Shown: positions 1-12,049, counted from the stretch's first letter. The stretch: DNA of 64,000 nucleotides from Ambrosia x helenae (GCA_030844895.1 CM061233.1:58863468-58927467), one strand, 5' to 3'. The notes: generated by a model from the sequence alone, not told the origin. Numbers and translations: made by a program.

Positions 1-1799
1 TCCAGATCTGTTCTAAGGGTGTTTTTATGATTAAAACCCTTTTAAACATCTTTCTAAATCAAAACATGATCATTTAACATAGGTTTTCATAATGAATAAC
101 ATGTGTTAGTTGTGTGTTATGTGGTGTTATGTGTTGTTCACTGATTTGCTGCTATATCTATGATAGAAACATGATATAGGATTGTTGTTAATGATTGGAT
201 TATGGTTGTCTAGGGTTAGGATTGGGGTATATGGATATTTGGGGGGTTTTATGGGATTAATACTTGATGCATGAATATTTATGATCAATAGAATGAATAA
301 GAAAGATCGGATAATCGACGAACTGAGTATTTTAAGCTAAACATGAATCGATTTCAAAAGTTTCCAAATTGGGAAAATAATTCATGCATGAAAGTGATGT
401 TTCCATAATCTTTACCATTTTGGGAAAGGGCTGAAACGGATGTATTATCGGGGGAAATCGATGGGGTTTTGTAGGGATAAGTTATCCATGCTTAACTGCT
501 GTGTTTGATGATGTTTCGGGTCGTTTTGAATGTGTTTGAAGCGTTTTTAGGAAAAATCATACAACAGGGGCGAACCTGGCCTCCTTCGACCAGTCGATGG
601 TGCGAAGGAGGGATCCAGGGTCGAACCTGGCCTTTTATTGGACGAATGTGATGAAACGGGCGAAGGAAGCATCAAACGGCCGAATGAGATATAAAAGGGT
701 GCGAAGGAGACAAAAAGGTGCGAAGGAGACTCAAAAACTGACTGGTTCGACCGTTCTGATGCAAAAATGAGATTTTTGATACAAACTAAGTGTTTTATGC
801 TTAAACCTTGTATGTAATCTATGTGTACTTGATTAGTTAGGGTAATGGGTCACCAACGGGACATCGGGTCGGTCTAGTGTGTCGGTTAAACATTTAAACA
901 CGTGTTAAAAACATACTTGGTTACGATCTGGACAATCGGGGACTAGATAACCTTATGGTTATTAGTCGGAACACTTATGTGAACATTTTGATAGATCTCC
1001 GGTAGAGGGATTATCAAGGGCTAAACATCTTTACTTATATTTGAAGAACGCTACTTAAGGTGAGTTCACGGCCCCACTTTTACTGCTTTAACTTTTGGGG
1101 GAGAAAACATGCACTAAACGGTTTTGGTAACTTATGTCATGCTATGGTTTTAACTTTATATTGCTATACGATCTTTTGGAAAGTCCCGGGGGAAACCATG
1201 AATGTGCGAGTTTGCACAATGGGGGAAATGTGGATAGATCTATTGGGCGTGACCTGCCCCACTCGTCGGCTTGGAGGGCCGGGCGGGTGCATATTGTCTC
1301 GAACAGGTACATTGGTATCATGCTGAACATACGAGCTGCTTAAACATGCTGAACATTGCTAAACGTGTCTAGTAATGGTTTCCAATCGTAGTAGTAATGA
1401 AACATACGCCTAGCTAGCGTACTTGGTAACATTGATATAGTATGGACATGGTAACACTTTGGTAACATTTTTGAACAAACCTGTGAACTCACCAGCATTA
1501 TATGTTGACATCTGTTTGGCATGGTTTTCTCAGGTCGCTAAGGTAGCAATGAACGGAACTAGGCGCACGGGTCTGCATTGGCGTCTAGATTTTAGTGCAC
1601 GTTTTGTAATAAGTGTCTTGGATACTTGGGAACACTGTTTTGTAGAGATTAAATTCTTTAAATGCTTCCGCTTATGAAATTTATGTTTTTGGGTTTACGT
1701 ACTTCATATAGTGTCGTTTATTGTGATCGTTGACTTGGATCCTGGTTTGTCATGCGCCTCGCGGTAAAACCCCGCAAGTGGTAAATTGAGGGTGTGACA
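1..1799 (+). mobile_element. Ty3/gypsy LTR, family A copy 1 (3' part)
   Basis: This is the downstream part of a long LTR that starts outside the window. It aligns by eye with the family A LTRs at 39006-42023 and 48639-63455. Base 1 corresponds roughly to 39771, so about 765 bp of the LTR lie off the left edge. It ends in the family's terminal block (GCGCCTCGCGGTA then GGGTGTGACA at 1790-1799). No primer site follows, so this is either a 3' LTR or a solo LTR. A GGTCGAA-type motif cluster lies at about 565-740. The block around 1230-1300, with GATAGATCTATTGGGCGTGA, is shared by all three family A copies. No coding capacity is evident. The short frames here look like chance. Confidence 0.88.
1060..1533 (+). 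other. predicted LTR-embedded intron (family A copy 1)
   Basis: A donor AAG/GTGAGTTCAC begins at 1060 and an acceptor TTTTCTCAG ends at 1533, followed by GTCGCTAAGGTAGC. The block CTCACCAGCATTATATGTTG sits about 35 nt before the acceptor and could hold the branch point. The prediction rests on sequence only. Confidence 0.5.
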
Positions 1800-1895
1800 T
1801 TAGCAGTTAGGGTTCATAATACTTAATTTGGGGATTTATTTGCATTCAGGTTTCATTATAAATAAAGTATAGATCTGATAGAAACAACAAAAGCA

Positions 1896-1985
1896 CTCAC
1901 AGACCAGCTGGTTCTGGGCGCGTTTTATCAACAGCAAGGTCTCGGGTTCGAGTCCCCTATGGGACTGGTTCTGTTCTTTTTTTTA
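1896..1985 (+). mobile_element. tRNA-derived SINE-like fragment
   Basis: A pol III B-box (GGTTCGAGTCC, 1945-1955) lies about 40 nt after an A-box-like CCAGCTGGTTCTGG. The stretch ends in a T-rich tract (about 1974-1982). This is the arrangement of tRNA-head plant SINEs. The first half does not fold as a clean tRNA cloverleaf, so a functional tRNA gene is unlikely. The 9-mer CTGGTTCTG occurs at both ends (1908-1916 and 1965-1973). Confidence 0.45.
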
Positions 1986-2879
1986 TTTCTCTATTAGTTA
2001 TTTAAAAATTATTATAAATCCATTTAATTATTAAAAATAGTAAAATTAATCCAAATTTTTTATAAAAATTATCCTATCTTATCATAACCTTAAAGTTTAT
2101 ATTTCAAATTTTATTTATTTATTATTTTTAATGTATTTATTTTGTTTAAACCATAATTAATTCATAGAAAATTCATTTTTCATCATTTTAATACCAAAAT
2201 TTTTGTGGAATTATTTCTATCCATTTAAAACTTTTTGGAAAAAATATTTTCCGAAAAAAAAGTTGTTTTACCTATTTTCATGATTTAATCATATTTAATG
2301 GATTATATTAGAATAAAATTTGTTTTAAATGAAATAATCTGTAAAATAATTTTTTTTAAAAATATTTTTCACTTATACCACATACCAACTACTGTTAGAA
2401 AATTAAAATAACATTTTTACATTTTATTTGTATTTAAATCCTAATTATTGCATTTTAATGCTGATAAATAAATTTAAAATAAAAAAATATCAAAATTTTG
2501 AGTTCTATAAATTCTGAAATTATATTCTAATATCTCAATGACTTATAAATTTTACTTTTATTTGATTATTTACTTTCTTCTTTATTTCCACTTTTACTTC
2601 ATGATAATTACATAAAATCGTATTATTTAATTTCGAGTCGTTCCATTGTTTGCACTTTTAACTATTTTACATGTTTTCATAATTTGAAATTATTAAAAGA
2701 TCATTGGTTTTATAAAACTTTCTATAAATATTGAAATTTCTTAAAACTAATTTTAGTTTAAATCAAAAACCATAAAATCCCCAAATTCTAGTCTAAAAAC
2801 CCTAAGTGCCTAATCCTAGATAATTTAGATTCTAAGTTCATTCCCTAACAAATTATTTATTTATTTAGGTTAATCCTTT
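1986..2879. other. AT-rich sequence without recognisable gene
   Basis: This is very AT-rich, with many A and T runs and no long frame, repeat array or terminal motif that I recognise. It may be the degraded upstream part of LTR B, but no alignment supports this. Confidence 0.5.
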
Positions 2880-3662
2880 GGGATAATCCTAATTCACATC
2901 ACGTTATTCGGTAGAGTTTCAAGTTATTACGCGAACTGTGAGTATTTCCTATCCCCTTTTTACTTTTATTCATTTTTGGGGTGTTACATGTACACTTATA
3001 CAAATTACAAATACAAGTTCACATTTTTACAATACAATTCTAGTACTATGTGCTTTTGCTTACAAACGTGCTTTATGCTTAGACATTACATGTAGAATAC
3101 ATTTGTACTTAGTGAAATCATTAACATTGTACAAGCCGACCTTAACATTGGATAGCGCTATTGGATTGACAACCCGCCTAGGTTGATTCTCCCCCTTTTT
3201 CATCGGAGAATCCGTGGTCATTGTTAAGTTATTATCCATTTATTGGATAAGTACACCGCTATTCATTTAGTACATTATACAGTCATAGGATTGATTTCGC
3301 TCATTTGTATGATACATAGTTTACATATTTGCACTGTAGCTTTGCACTTGAATTGTATACCTTTTTTAACTTAATATATGTATTAAAACTAGGAATGCTC
3401 ACCAACATTTCTTATGTTGACAAAACCTATATTGTACATGTTTCAGGTGCAGTGTGATCTTAGTACTATAGCATGGGACTTAGTGCTTGCTTTTAATATG
3501 TTATTTCAATTTTCATTCAGACTTTTGTATTTGTTTTCCATTTCATCTATGTAAGACAATTTAAATTATTCAATAATATATTTACATTTTAGTACCATGT
3601 GCTTTTGAACAATCGTCACTACGTGACACCTCGATGATTCCGCCATCGGTTGGGGTGTTACA
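2880..3662 (+). mobile_element. decayed LTR, family B, plus-oriented 3' part
   Basis: The right end GATTCCGCCATCGGTTGGGG then TGTTACA (to 3662) is the reverse complement of the block that starts at 18929. Similarity continues leftward over shared segments: the GTGACACCTCGATG block, GCTCACCAACAT, and the stretch around the donor at 2938. The 5' end is not resolved. No open reading frame or primer site follows, so it is a solo LTR or a fragment. Confidence 0.6.
2938..3446 (+). other. predicted LTR-embedded intron (family B)
   Basis: Donor ACT/GTGAGTATTT starts at 2938 and acceptor CATGTTTCAG ends at 3446. GCTCACCAACATTTCTTATG precedes the acceptor by about 40 nt and matches the family A and Tekay blocks closely. 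Splicing is inferred only. Confidence 0.45.
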
Positions 3663-4305
3663 CAAGTTGTACACCCAACTCCCAACACCACTATTAGACA
3701 CAACTCCCCGTTTAATTGAACATATGTCCTAGGATTGTTGGTGATGGATTACCCTTGTTATAAGTTACACTTATATCTCCGTATTAATTAACTCACAATA
3801 CATTATTCTTGACTCGACTCACTTACCGTATAATTATTTTCCCATTAAATAATTATACTAAGATATTGTCGATCGATATTTCATGTACAACACTCGACTG
3901 AATTCACTTTACCATATATTTATTTTCCCATTAAATAAATATACTAAGATCTTGCCGATTTGACAACATTTTTTTACTTTGTTAAGTTTGCATACTTAAC
4001 TTAGTTTTAAATGTGTAATCGTTATAGATTATTTAACATTAATTCTCCCACGAACATTTTCCAACACTTAGGAAAGTGTTACACATTTTTCACCTATAAT
4101 TAACCTTATATATTTTAGTTCCAAATATATATATTTTCATGTCCACATTTGACGCGATAACACATATACGTATCTTGTAGGGAGTTATACGATATATACT
4201 TATCCGTCCATTTCACATTCCGTCCATTAGCATGTCGTAATGTAATACGTCAACATTCAATTATTTGTATTTATACATTCTCGTGTCCCGAATTACACAA
4301 GTTAT

Positions 4306-4308
<3 letters not shown>
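3663..4308. repeat. non-coding; imperfect tandem duplication
   Basis: I see no gene. A unit of about 62-68 bp occurs twice, at 3811-3872 and 3892-3959. Both copies contain TTTTCCCATTAAATAA and ACTAAGAT. The rest is AT-rich and unassigned. Confidence 0.6.

Positions 4309-4370
<62 letters not shown>
4309..4370. repeat. (TA)n microsatellite
   Basis: About 31 uninterrupted TA units flank the left end of the terminal-inverted-repeat element that begins here. Confidence 0.97.
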
Positions 4371-4372
<2 letters not shown>

Positions 4373-5445
4373 TTTAGGATCATGTACAAAACCTATTATT
4401 TGTGAGAAGTGTGAGAACCAATACTAGTGTAACACATGGCAGCCTATTTTAATATCTAGAAGGGTATCAATGTAATTTGCATTGCTAATGTTATTTTTAG
4501 GAGATAATTGCTAATTAATTACGTGATTAATTATGAGGATTCTTAGGGGTTTTTGTTTCAAATTGAATGGATATTTATGGAGTATTTATAAACATTCAGC
4601 ACATTCATCATTCATTTACTGAATTATCATCGATCAAAACAACATTCATATTGTTGTGTTTTACTGATGTGAGCACATGGTGTTTTACTGGTATACCATA
4701 AGGTTTGAAGGTATAACACACCTTTTGTGTTATTTTTATAAGGAGGTTTACTGATGCAAAATATGGTTTTTTTTTATGCACATTGGTGTTTTATTGAAAC
4801 ACATATTGCGATTATTTTGTTAATTAAGCTACGTTCTATGGTGTTTTACTGAAAGAAAATGTGGTACTTGCTATACATGGTGTTTTACTGATGTACATAA
4901 GTTTTGAAGATAAAACACATCGATACTGTAATTAATACAAGCCTTCCAACGAAAGCTTAGAAGATAAAACACATTGATACTGTAATACAAACCTTACTAA
5001 AAGAAAATATGGTTTTGCTATACATGGTGTTTTACTAATGTATATAAGTTTTGAAGATAAAACACATTGATACTATAAATCAAACCTTACTGAAAGAAAA
5101 TGTGGTTTTGAAAAAAAAACACTCACGTTTGTAGATTATCCCAAATCGTTGTTGATCCTCCATAAATGAGAGATTTCTTGCATAAAATTCTTCCGGTTGT
5201 TTTTTGGAAAGAGGGGGCGAGAATCAAGGAAAATAAAGTGGTTTCTCAAAACATATCTCCTCTGGCTCTTTAAATGTTATAAGAAATTGACTATACTACC
5301 CTTTTGAATTGTTTTTAGTTAGTAATAATCAAACACTATTTACAAAAATGCCACTCATTAAATCTAAACCATTGATTAAGATGATCTAATGGTTATAACA
5401 CCTTCTCACACTTCTCACAAATATAACACTTTGTATAGGATCCTG

Positions 5446-5451
<6 letters not shown>
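4370..5451. mobile_element. 1.1 kb non-autonomous terminal-inverted-repeat element (MITE-like), copy 1
   Basis: The ends are imperfect inverted repeats of about 45-50 bp. The left end reads AGGTTTAGGATCATGTACA and then GTGAGAAGTGTGAGAACC. The complement of the right end reads AGGGTCAGGATCCTATACA and then GTGAGAAGTGTGAGAAGG. Both ends abut TA runs, which fits a TA target. No transposase frame is present, so it would need help in trans. The interior (about 4660-5120) is an irregular array alternating TGTTTTACTG and GATAAAACACA, which are partly complementary. The superfamily is not determined. The element at 23309-27385 has matching ends. Confidence 0.75.

Positions 5452-5486
<35 letters not shown>
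5451..5486. repeat. (TA)n microsatellite
   Basis: This is the TA run abutting the right end of the preceding element. With 4309-4370 it shows insertion into, or capture of, a TA microsatellite. Confidence 0.95.
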
Positions 5487-5489
<3 letters not shown>

Positions 5490-6659
5490 AGAAATAATTA
5501 CTTGTCATCGTAATATTATTTTTCCTACATCCAAGATATATATTTGGTTATTTTTCTTAAATTCCCAACAACATGTTTTACTTGGAATTTATAAAATAAC
5601 TTTTGTATTTTCATACACCAAGACTTGGTTATTTTCAACACCAAAAATAACTTTTATATTCCCATAGATATAAAAGAGTTCATTTTTATACAATTTTTAC
5701 CAAGTCTTTTAAATTACCAACTTATGATAAAAACCTTTGTTTTTATATTTCTCAACATATTTGGTAATTTATATTTTTATAAAATCCTATTTTATAAAAA
5801 TAACATTTTGTATGAAATTATGATTCTTGAAAACAATTTCATTAACAACTTTGGAAAGTTACAACTTTCCATTTTCAACACTTGACTTTACAAAAAAAAT
5901 CACAATTTTTGCCACAAGTTTCCAAAACGGCATTTTATATCCCTTAACTTTTAAAGTAGTCAAGTAACATCCTCAACTTTTAAAAGTCACATTTTTATCC
6001 TTAATCTTACAAAAGTGACAATTTCCTACTAAACTAGTAAACTTAGTTTTGCCAATTTTGTCAATATGGATCACGAGTATGATCCAACATTATCATTAGT
6101 CCATAATAACATTATTAAGGATAATAATAAGTGTATTTTGTATTTTTAGTCCAACATGTCCACTTTTGATGTTCCAGTGTTAGTAACTTTGAATATGGAA
6201 CTTCAAGATCTTGTAACATTTCAAATATCTTTCATGATATTATGTTTTGGATGGGTATCTTAAGAAGATTAAAATCACTTTTAAGTGTATCCAAGTTGTA
6301 TTTACAAAAAATGTCATAGATCTATATTTTTAACATGTGTATGTGTATTTTTACAGCTTACAAAACCAACATCGTTTCACCAAGAATCCTATGGCCCATA
6401 ATATTGTTTTTAAACATACATTTCATTCTTGTAAAACATATGACATCTCATGCTTAAAACACATGTTACATATTACGTTTAGATTATTAACACCTGTAAG
6501 ATTATGTTTATCTTTTCAACTTACAAAAACAATAACAACATGTCAAAACATAAGGCCTAGACATCATCTTTACACACCCATTATAGTTTGTAATAACATG
6601 TGTTTTATTATTTTAGATTCCATAACCCTACCCCTTGTACAACTTGCCTTTAAAACATG
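5487..6659. other. AT-rich sequence without recognisable gene
   Basis: There are short frames only (the longest is about 107 codons at 6337-6660), without recognisable motifs. Repeated short phrases such as ATTTTCAACACC are present. No terminus or repeat array is clear. Confidence 0.5.
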
Positions 6660-7087
6660 AAAACATGAATATTCAAGATTTAAAAGACAAGATCATGAAG
6701 CTTACTACTAGCACAAGGCTAGGGAAGACAAAAACTATTGATTTGGATGGGGTTATCTGTGTTCTTCCAAAGCTTAAGCTTCAAGCTTCCAAACACACTT
6801 GACTTAGGTATGAAATTGAAGTGATTTTAAGTGTTGATACTTGAAAAACAAGGATGATATGTTAGGGGTGTTTGGGGCCGTGAGTTTGAAGAAAAAACAC
6901 AGGTTTGTTTTGCTTTGTGAATGTTAGATATTATGCTCTAAAGATGGTTTTTATAATGAGATCCCTAATGTTTTAAAACTTATATTATAATATACTACAT
7001 AAGCATGCATGGATATAATCATGTATATCCTTTTTAGGTGACAATAGGGTGGCTTGATCCACCTCCCCATAACCGGCCTAGAGGCCT
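6660..7087 (-). mobile_element. part of minus-strand gypsy LTR (family F), left of the Tekay insertion
   Basis: The flanks of the Tekay insertion join as one sequence (GGCCT then TGGGTGGGCACC). The right-hand part ends as an LTR with an adjacent polypurine tract at 18487, so the left part probably belongs to the same LTR. The complement of about 6866-6900 reads ACTCACGGCCCC, a phrase also found near the family A splice donor. The left LTR boundary was not found. Confidence 0.4.
7083..7087. repeat. target-site duplication, left copy (GGCCT)
   Basis: The 5-bp GGCCT directly before the 5' LTR matches GGCCT at 17902-17906 directly after the 3' LTR. This fixes the element boundaries. Confidence 0.93.
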
Positions 7088-7535
7088 TGTGATACCCCGC
7101 AATTTCAGGTTCTCACTTTAACTAAACTCTAGTTACGTTCCTTGCATTATACTTAACTAGGGTTAGCTAGATAGGACACACGTTACATAGTTGTATGTTA
7201 ATAACTACATAAGGTGGTAATTCGAGGAATTACCAAACTGTATACATGATTAGTGAACCTCGGACGTTGGTGAATAATGAAGTTTAATAATTGTGAGTTG
7301 ACTGATTTGGATTGAATGCGATTACGTGCTTCTGTGATACTCGGTGAAACTATGTGCAAACCATATGTGATTATGTGAACTTAAACCGAATACGTTAATA
7401 AGAACCGTTAAAGGTGGACCATTAGGATGATCGGGGTCTTAACACATGGGGTTACACTTATTACGGTCCGAAATAGCGAAAACGTCAAAGGAAAACACGT
7501 CGGGTGACGAAACGGGCCACCCACGCGGGCCAAGG

Positions 7536-7577
7536 CCCTGTGAGCGGCCGCTCACAGGGAGCGAGCGGCCCGCTCGC
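7536..7577. promoter_or_regulatory. two GC-rich palindromes upstream of the LTR TATA box
   Basis: A perfect 24-bp palindrome centred on GCGGCCGC (7536-7559) is followed by GCGAGCGG-C-CCGCTCGC (7561-7577), an 8-bp inverted repeat with a one-base centre. Both stand out in an AT-rich LTR and lie about 35-75 bp upstream of the TATA-like box. They are conserved in the 3' LTR at 15536-15577. A role in transcription is inferred from position. Confidence 0.6.
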
Positions 7578-7611
7578 CGGTACCTGACGCCACCAAACCG
7601 ACTTAAACACC

Positions 7612-7618
7612 TATTTAA
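7612..7618 (+). promoter_or_regulatory. putative LTR TATA box
   Basis: TATTTAA lies within CACCTATTTAAGC, about 525 bp into the LTR and directly before a pyrimidine-rich leader. A similar position relative to the LTR start is seen in family A (39559). The copy in the 3' LTR is at 15612-15618. Confidence 0.5.
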
Positions 7619-8979
7619 GCAACCCTAAGCCTCTTGTATCACCTAAACTCAAACCCTAATCGCCCCTACTGCCCTACCTACGAAATATTAACCCCAAACC
7701 ACCTGCTAAGGCGCAAGAACATCGATCGGGAAGCTTCAAGAGCGTTTGGTTGATTGTATCGAAGAGCTTGGGGTAAAATCCTTAATCTTCTACGCTTTAA
7801 TCTTATTATTATATTATAAAAACCCTATAACTAAGTTTGTCCAGGTTTGAGACCTTTTTTTAAATACTAAAACTTGAGGTTTTTGAAGATTAAACGGGTT
7901 AAACATAATGATAGGCGATTAGTGATATAATCGGTTACTTGTTGCGCAAGTTGTTGATGTTTTGATCATTAGGGTTATAATTTTTGCATGTATTACGATA
8001 GAATCTGATCTTAATAGGTCTTAGGAATGTTTTGTAATGATTATTGATGATTGTTGATCGATTATACGCACACGGGAGTCGTTTAAATAAAGCTTCGTGC
8101 GTAATTAAAAATCTGGACAGAATGTTTAGGTGAACTTGTAGGGTCTGTAACGTGACTTTAACAGGATGATTTTGATGTTTTCTTTGCATGGTTAAATCAT
8201 ACCTGGTCTTAACTTTTCATAATGGGTAAAATCGAGTGATTTGGACGTCGTTTTTGGAATTTTCTTTGAAAATAGGTCATATCAGAATTTCGGGTTAACA
8301 AACTGAGTCGACTTTAAAACGTCATAACTCGAGTTTTATAAAGAAATAGGTTATGAAATTTTTACAGAAGATTAACATTGGAATAATTTGAGTTTTCCAA
8401 GTGGATTCATCCCGTTTGGATGAATACACAATATTTGGAAATTTTTCTACTAAACTGACCTGTTATGAAAGTTTTCTGAACATAGCTATGTTGAACGAAT
8501 TTTAATTATTTTTGTGTTTGGTTTTGAGACAAAACAAAAATATGGATTGTTAAAAGAATCCAAAAGAATATTCAATAAAAATTTGGGAGATTAACTCACT
8601 GATTAAGTATTTTAAATAAATTAGTTTTGGTGACGCACAATCTGTCCTAAAAACACAGATTGTGTATTATGTGTTTATGTGACTAATTGAAGTCCTAGGT
8701 GGTATGTATTTGATGTGTAACTGAATGGGCACTTGTATGAGACGCATATGGAATGTAAAACTAATTGTAACCAACGTATTCACCAACGGGTCCGTAGGAT
8801 TTACTTATGCATGTAGAATCACTAGGTGTCACCTACACGCTTTTGAACATTTAAACGTCTTGGACAAACGGGTTATATGGTGTAATGGTATTACACATAT
8901 ACTTACTTAATGACACTTGTACTAGGTAGTCGGTAGTGCACCCTACTTGGAATTTGGATTTACTTGCTTGCATACTAAG

Positions 8980-9584
8980 GTGAGTTTCACTACTCTTTTC
9001 TCAAAAGCATGCGTCTCGGGTTGAGACAACGTACTTAAATTTTTCTAGTCCGGGTTGGGACTACTATTTTCTAGTCCGGTTTGGGACTACTTACACATCC
9101 CGGGTTGGGATGCTATGGATCCTTGTGTGGGTCGGCTTTTACTAGTTCGCAAACTGTGTCCTTGATGAACTAAACCAACTCTATCATCTGTAAGTCCTCA
9201 CGTACCGAATGAGTTGCCGGGTTATGGCAAGCGGGTTATTAGTTTATAGCGCTATTAGGTCTTACAAACCTCACACCGGCTGGGGGAGCGCGGGCGTGAA
9301 CTATAACTTAACGAACTTTATCATTGTGGATAGACAATGATGTCAGGCATGCGGCTCACATTTGTGGCTACACGTACATAGCAGTTCGGTATATTCGGTG
9401 TTAGTTATCTTGAATGGGCTAGCTACCCTTGACATGCGATGAACTAGTGTTTACACGGTTCTTGGAACCAACTCAATTACTTGTTTACGTGGTTTTGGAA
9501 ACCAGTGCAGTTACATACTCATTTACTTTACTTAGTGAACTCACCAACATTGTTTGTTGACCCACGATTTACATGCTTTTGCAG
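8980..9584 (+). other. predicted LTR-embedded intron (Tekay 5' LTR)
   Basis: Donor AAG/GTGAGTTTCAC starts at 8980 and acceptor TGCTTTTGCAG ends at 9584. CTCACCAACATTGTTTGTTG lies about 25-45 nt before the acceptor. The 3' LTR copy keeps the same sites and the same 605-nt length. Confidence 0.55.
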
Positions 9585-9905
9585 GTAGTTAGCTTTCGGT
9601 GCCAGGATTAGAAAGCACTGCACACGTCACTGCATTCGGGGTCTTGGGCATACACCTAAATTACATATTATGTTTTTACATTCTCTTTCATATGGTTTTA
9701 ATTTGGGCGCGTTGTTTTGCGCATTGTTTTAAAAGGTTTAATTTTGGTTTACGCTTCCGCAGCTTAACTAAACTTGGTTTTTAAAAACGAACTAAATGGT
9801 TTGGGCATTTAGAGTTCGTTCATATGACTTATGGCTATGGGATCCTGGTATGTCATGCGCCTCGCGGTATAAACCCCGCAGTGGAAATTTGAGGGTGTGA
9901 CAGAT

Positions 9906-9918
9906 TGGTATCAGAGCC
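9906..9918 (+). other. primer binding site, initiator tRNA-Met
   Basis: TGGTATCAGAGCC starts 3 bp after the 5' LTR and is complementary to the 3' end of plant initiator tRNA-Met. It primes minus-strand DNA synthesis. Confidence 0.92.
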
Positions 9919-9929
9919 ATTGATTATAG

Positions 9930-11590
9930 TGAACTAGGACTGCATGTTGAGTCTAGTCTATAATCATCATAGCATAAGTACACTCACAACTTAAGTGCAC
10001 AACTAGCTTTTAGCTACATATATCTACAACATATGATTTCGGGAGATATGTTATCTTCTAGTTCTAGACCTAATTCTGAACACGTCAATGGTGGGAACCC
10101 AGGGTTACACCAGGTGGCGCATTACTGGGAGTAGTATCTTAACAAACCTCATGGATGAGGAAACAACCATAGTACAAGGGTGGGAGCCCTTGCGAGTGTT
10201 GTGGCGCATGTACACAGGAGGCTGCACGATGCGCATGACGTGATACCATTAAATCAAATCAACTGTGAAGAAACTCAAATACTGAGACTTATCCTTTTTC
10301 ACTGAGCAAGGAGACAATTAGTTTCTGTTCCTTGTTACTTGATCTTTCTTACTCCCATTCGAAACTCAGACGGGACTGGGTTACGCATATAGAACTTATT
10401 TCTTACCTTAGTACCTTACGCCTAGTATGAGCGGGCGGACTTATGACTGCATATCCCTGTTACTCATAAGTATATGGTAGATTCATGGGAACACATTAGA
10501 TCGGGGCTTGTTACACACACTCTTGGGGAGTTATGTAAGGCATGCGATGCAGTGCAACATCTCAAAAGAAGACGAAACCTACCAGTGACTGACAGTCACA
10601 ATTGGAGGAACGGATGGTGATGTTGACCATTGAGCTGACTTACAAAGGACCGGAGAAGGAGACTGTACGTAACGAGAACCATATAACACTGACATCGCAA
10701 AAGAGGAAGGATAAGAGATGGAAGGGGAACCTGAGCAGGACGAGCACATGGAAAGTGAGGATGAAGGCTCTACTATCTAGACAGAGCATGGCGACGATTG
10801 GCTCTTACCTTTTCTTACCTATCTTTTCTTTGATTTCCCTTTGCTAACTTAGATAAGACTGAGTTCTTATGATCAACGATAGGGTGGTTAAGGCCCTCGC
10901 ATCTTTCCAAGCTAGTAAAGATCTATTTTGCTAAATCATTCTTTTTCCCTGACTTCCACATTTGAACTTTCTTATACCTTGAACGCACATCGTATTTTCA
11001 AGCCTTTTATTGGTTGAAAACCTCGATCACTCCAACGAAACTGAAGGAGACTGTCTGATTGCTTTGATAGTATAAGTCTTTGCCATGTGCATTTATCCCA
11101 GGCAGGATAGGGTAATGTATGCTACATGCACACTCAATGAGTTACAGATACTTGGATGGAGAACATAACACCCTGTGATGAAACTTAGAAATTTGTTATA
11201 TAAAGACGGATGGGTCTGAGATCGACGCCTACACTACCAAGCTACAGGAGTTAGATACTTTGTGCTCGAATCTAATTAACCAACTTTACCAGCGGATCGA
11301 ATTTCATACCAAAAGGGTGGGTCCCTCAAATTCATGGCTTGGACACTGCAGCTCACCTACCCAGAATCTAACAAATTTTTCACCTGGCTCGCAAACTCAT
11401 TGATGAAGCTGTTGAGCATGGTACTTTTCCAAAGCATGGAGCTTCATCTCCTACTTTTAGCGATAGCAAGAGAACGTGGGATAGTGTGAGGTACAAGTCC
11501 TTCAACAAACAATAACCACAACGGTAACAACAACAATGGGTCTCGTGGAATTGCAATTGTGATTGGCTCTGGGGAAGCTAGGACTGATAA
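9930..11590 (+). pseudogene. decayed gag region of the Tekay element
   Basis: This region occupies the gag position between primer site and protease, but no frame stays open for more than about 80 codons. Around 11215-11290 a conceptual translation gives a weak capsid-like stretch. Nothing resembling a CCHC knuckle was found. The length (about 1.6 kb) is normal for gag, so decay rather than large deletion is the simplest reading. The 81-codon frame at 10602-10847 has no gag features. Confidence 0.6.
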
Positions 11591-11599
11591 CAATGTCGT

Positions 11600-12049
11600 G
11601 ACGGGTACGACACTCTTGCTTCTATTTTATATGATACTGGTGCGGACTATAGTTTTGTGTCATCAAAACTTAGCAAACAACTAGGGATGGTTCCTACTCT
11701 TCTTGATACCCCGTACACCATAGAGCTAGCTGAAGGGAAGCCTGTTGAGGTAACCCACACCCATTGTGACAGTAAGCTCGAGTTGGATGGGCAATCGTTT
11801 GCCATCAACATTCTACCTATCACCCTTGGAAGCTTTGATCTCGTGGTTGGCAAGGACTGGTTGTCCAAGCATCCCGCTGAAATTCTCTGTCGGGAGAAGA
11901 TTGTTCGTGTCCCCCTCCCAAGTGGAGAACTTTTATCTATACAGGGTAATCATGGTGGTGCCATGGTGGGCATCATCTCCTTCTTGAAAGCCCAGAAGTG
12001 TATTCGTAAGGGCTATCCAGCCGTTTTGGCTAACATATCTGACACTTGA
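11600..12049 (+). pseudogene. Tekay aspartic protease region
   Basis: The frame reads through the retroviral-type protease active site YDTGADYSFV (about 11630-11659), with the catalytic Asp intact. It continues through VGKDWL to a TGA at 12047-12049. The RT frame resumes directly after this stop in the same frame, so the stop is a point mutation inside a once continuous pol. The protease would cleave the Gag-Pol polyprotein. There is no good ATG because it was part of a longer frame. Confidence 0.85.

Larger units (their letters stand above)
7088..9902 (+). repeat. Tekay element 5' LTR (2815 bp)
   Basis: It starts TGTGATACCCCGC and ends GAGGGTGTGACA. The parts seen in order are: a GC-rich palindrome pair (7536-7577), a TATA-like TATTTAA (7612-7618), a leader with AAACCCTAA, a candidate intron (8980-9584), the motif CTTCCGC (9754-9760) and a terminal block around 9855-9902. 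That block (GCGCCTCGCGGTA) is shared with the family A LTRs. The short frames at 7446-7628, 8725-8910 and 9599-9784 are repeated in the 3' LTR or fall in non-coding LTR and are not treated as genes. Confidence 0.95.

Noticed and set aside
1896..1985. Possible functional tRNA gene
   Set aside because: The B-box is good, but the D-arm and anticodon-arm regions do not pair into a cloverleaf. Called SINE-like instead.
7446..7628. 60-codon frame repeated at 15446-15628
   Set aside because: It spans the LTR palindromes and TATA-like box. The duplication is simply the LTR copy, and composition is driven by the palindromes.
7090..9902. Tekay LTR start at 7090 (TGATACC)
   Set aside because: Shifting the start to 7088 (TGTGATACC) gives an exact 5-bp GGCCT target duplication on both sides, so 7088 is the better boundary.
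10602..10847. 81-codon frame in the gag region of the Tekay element
   Set aside because: No capsid or knuckle motif and a mixed composition. Treated as chance in decayed gag.
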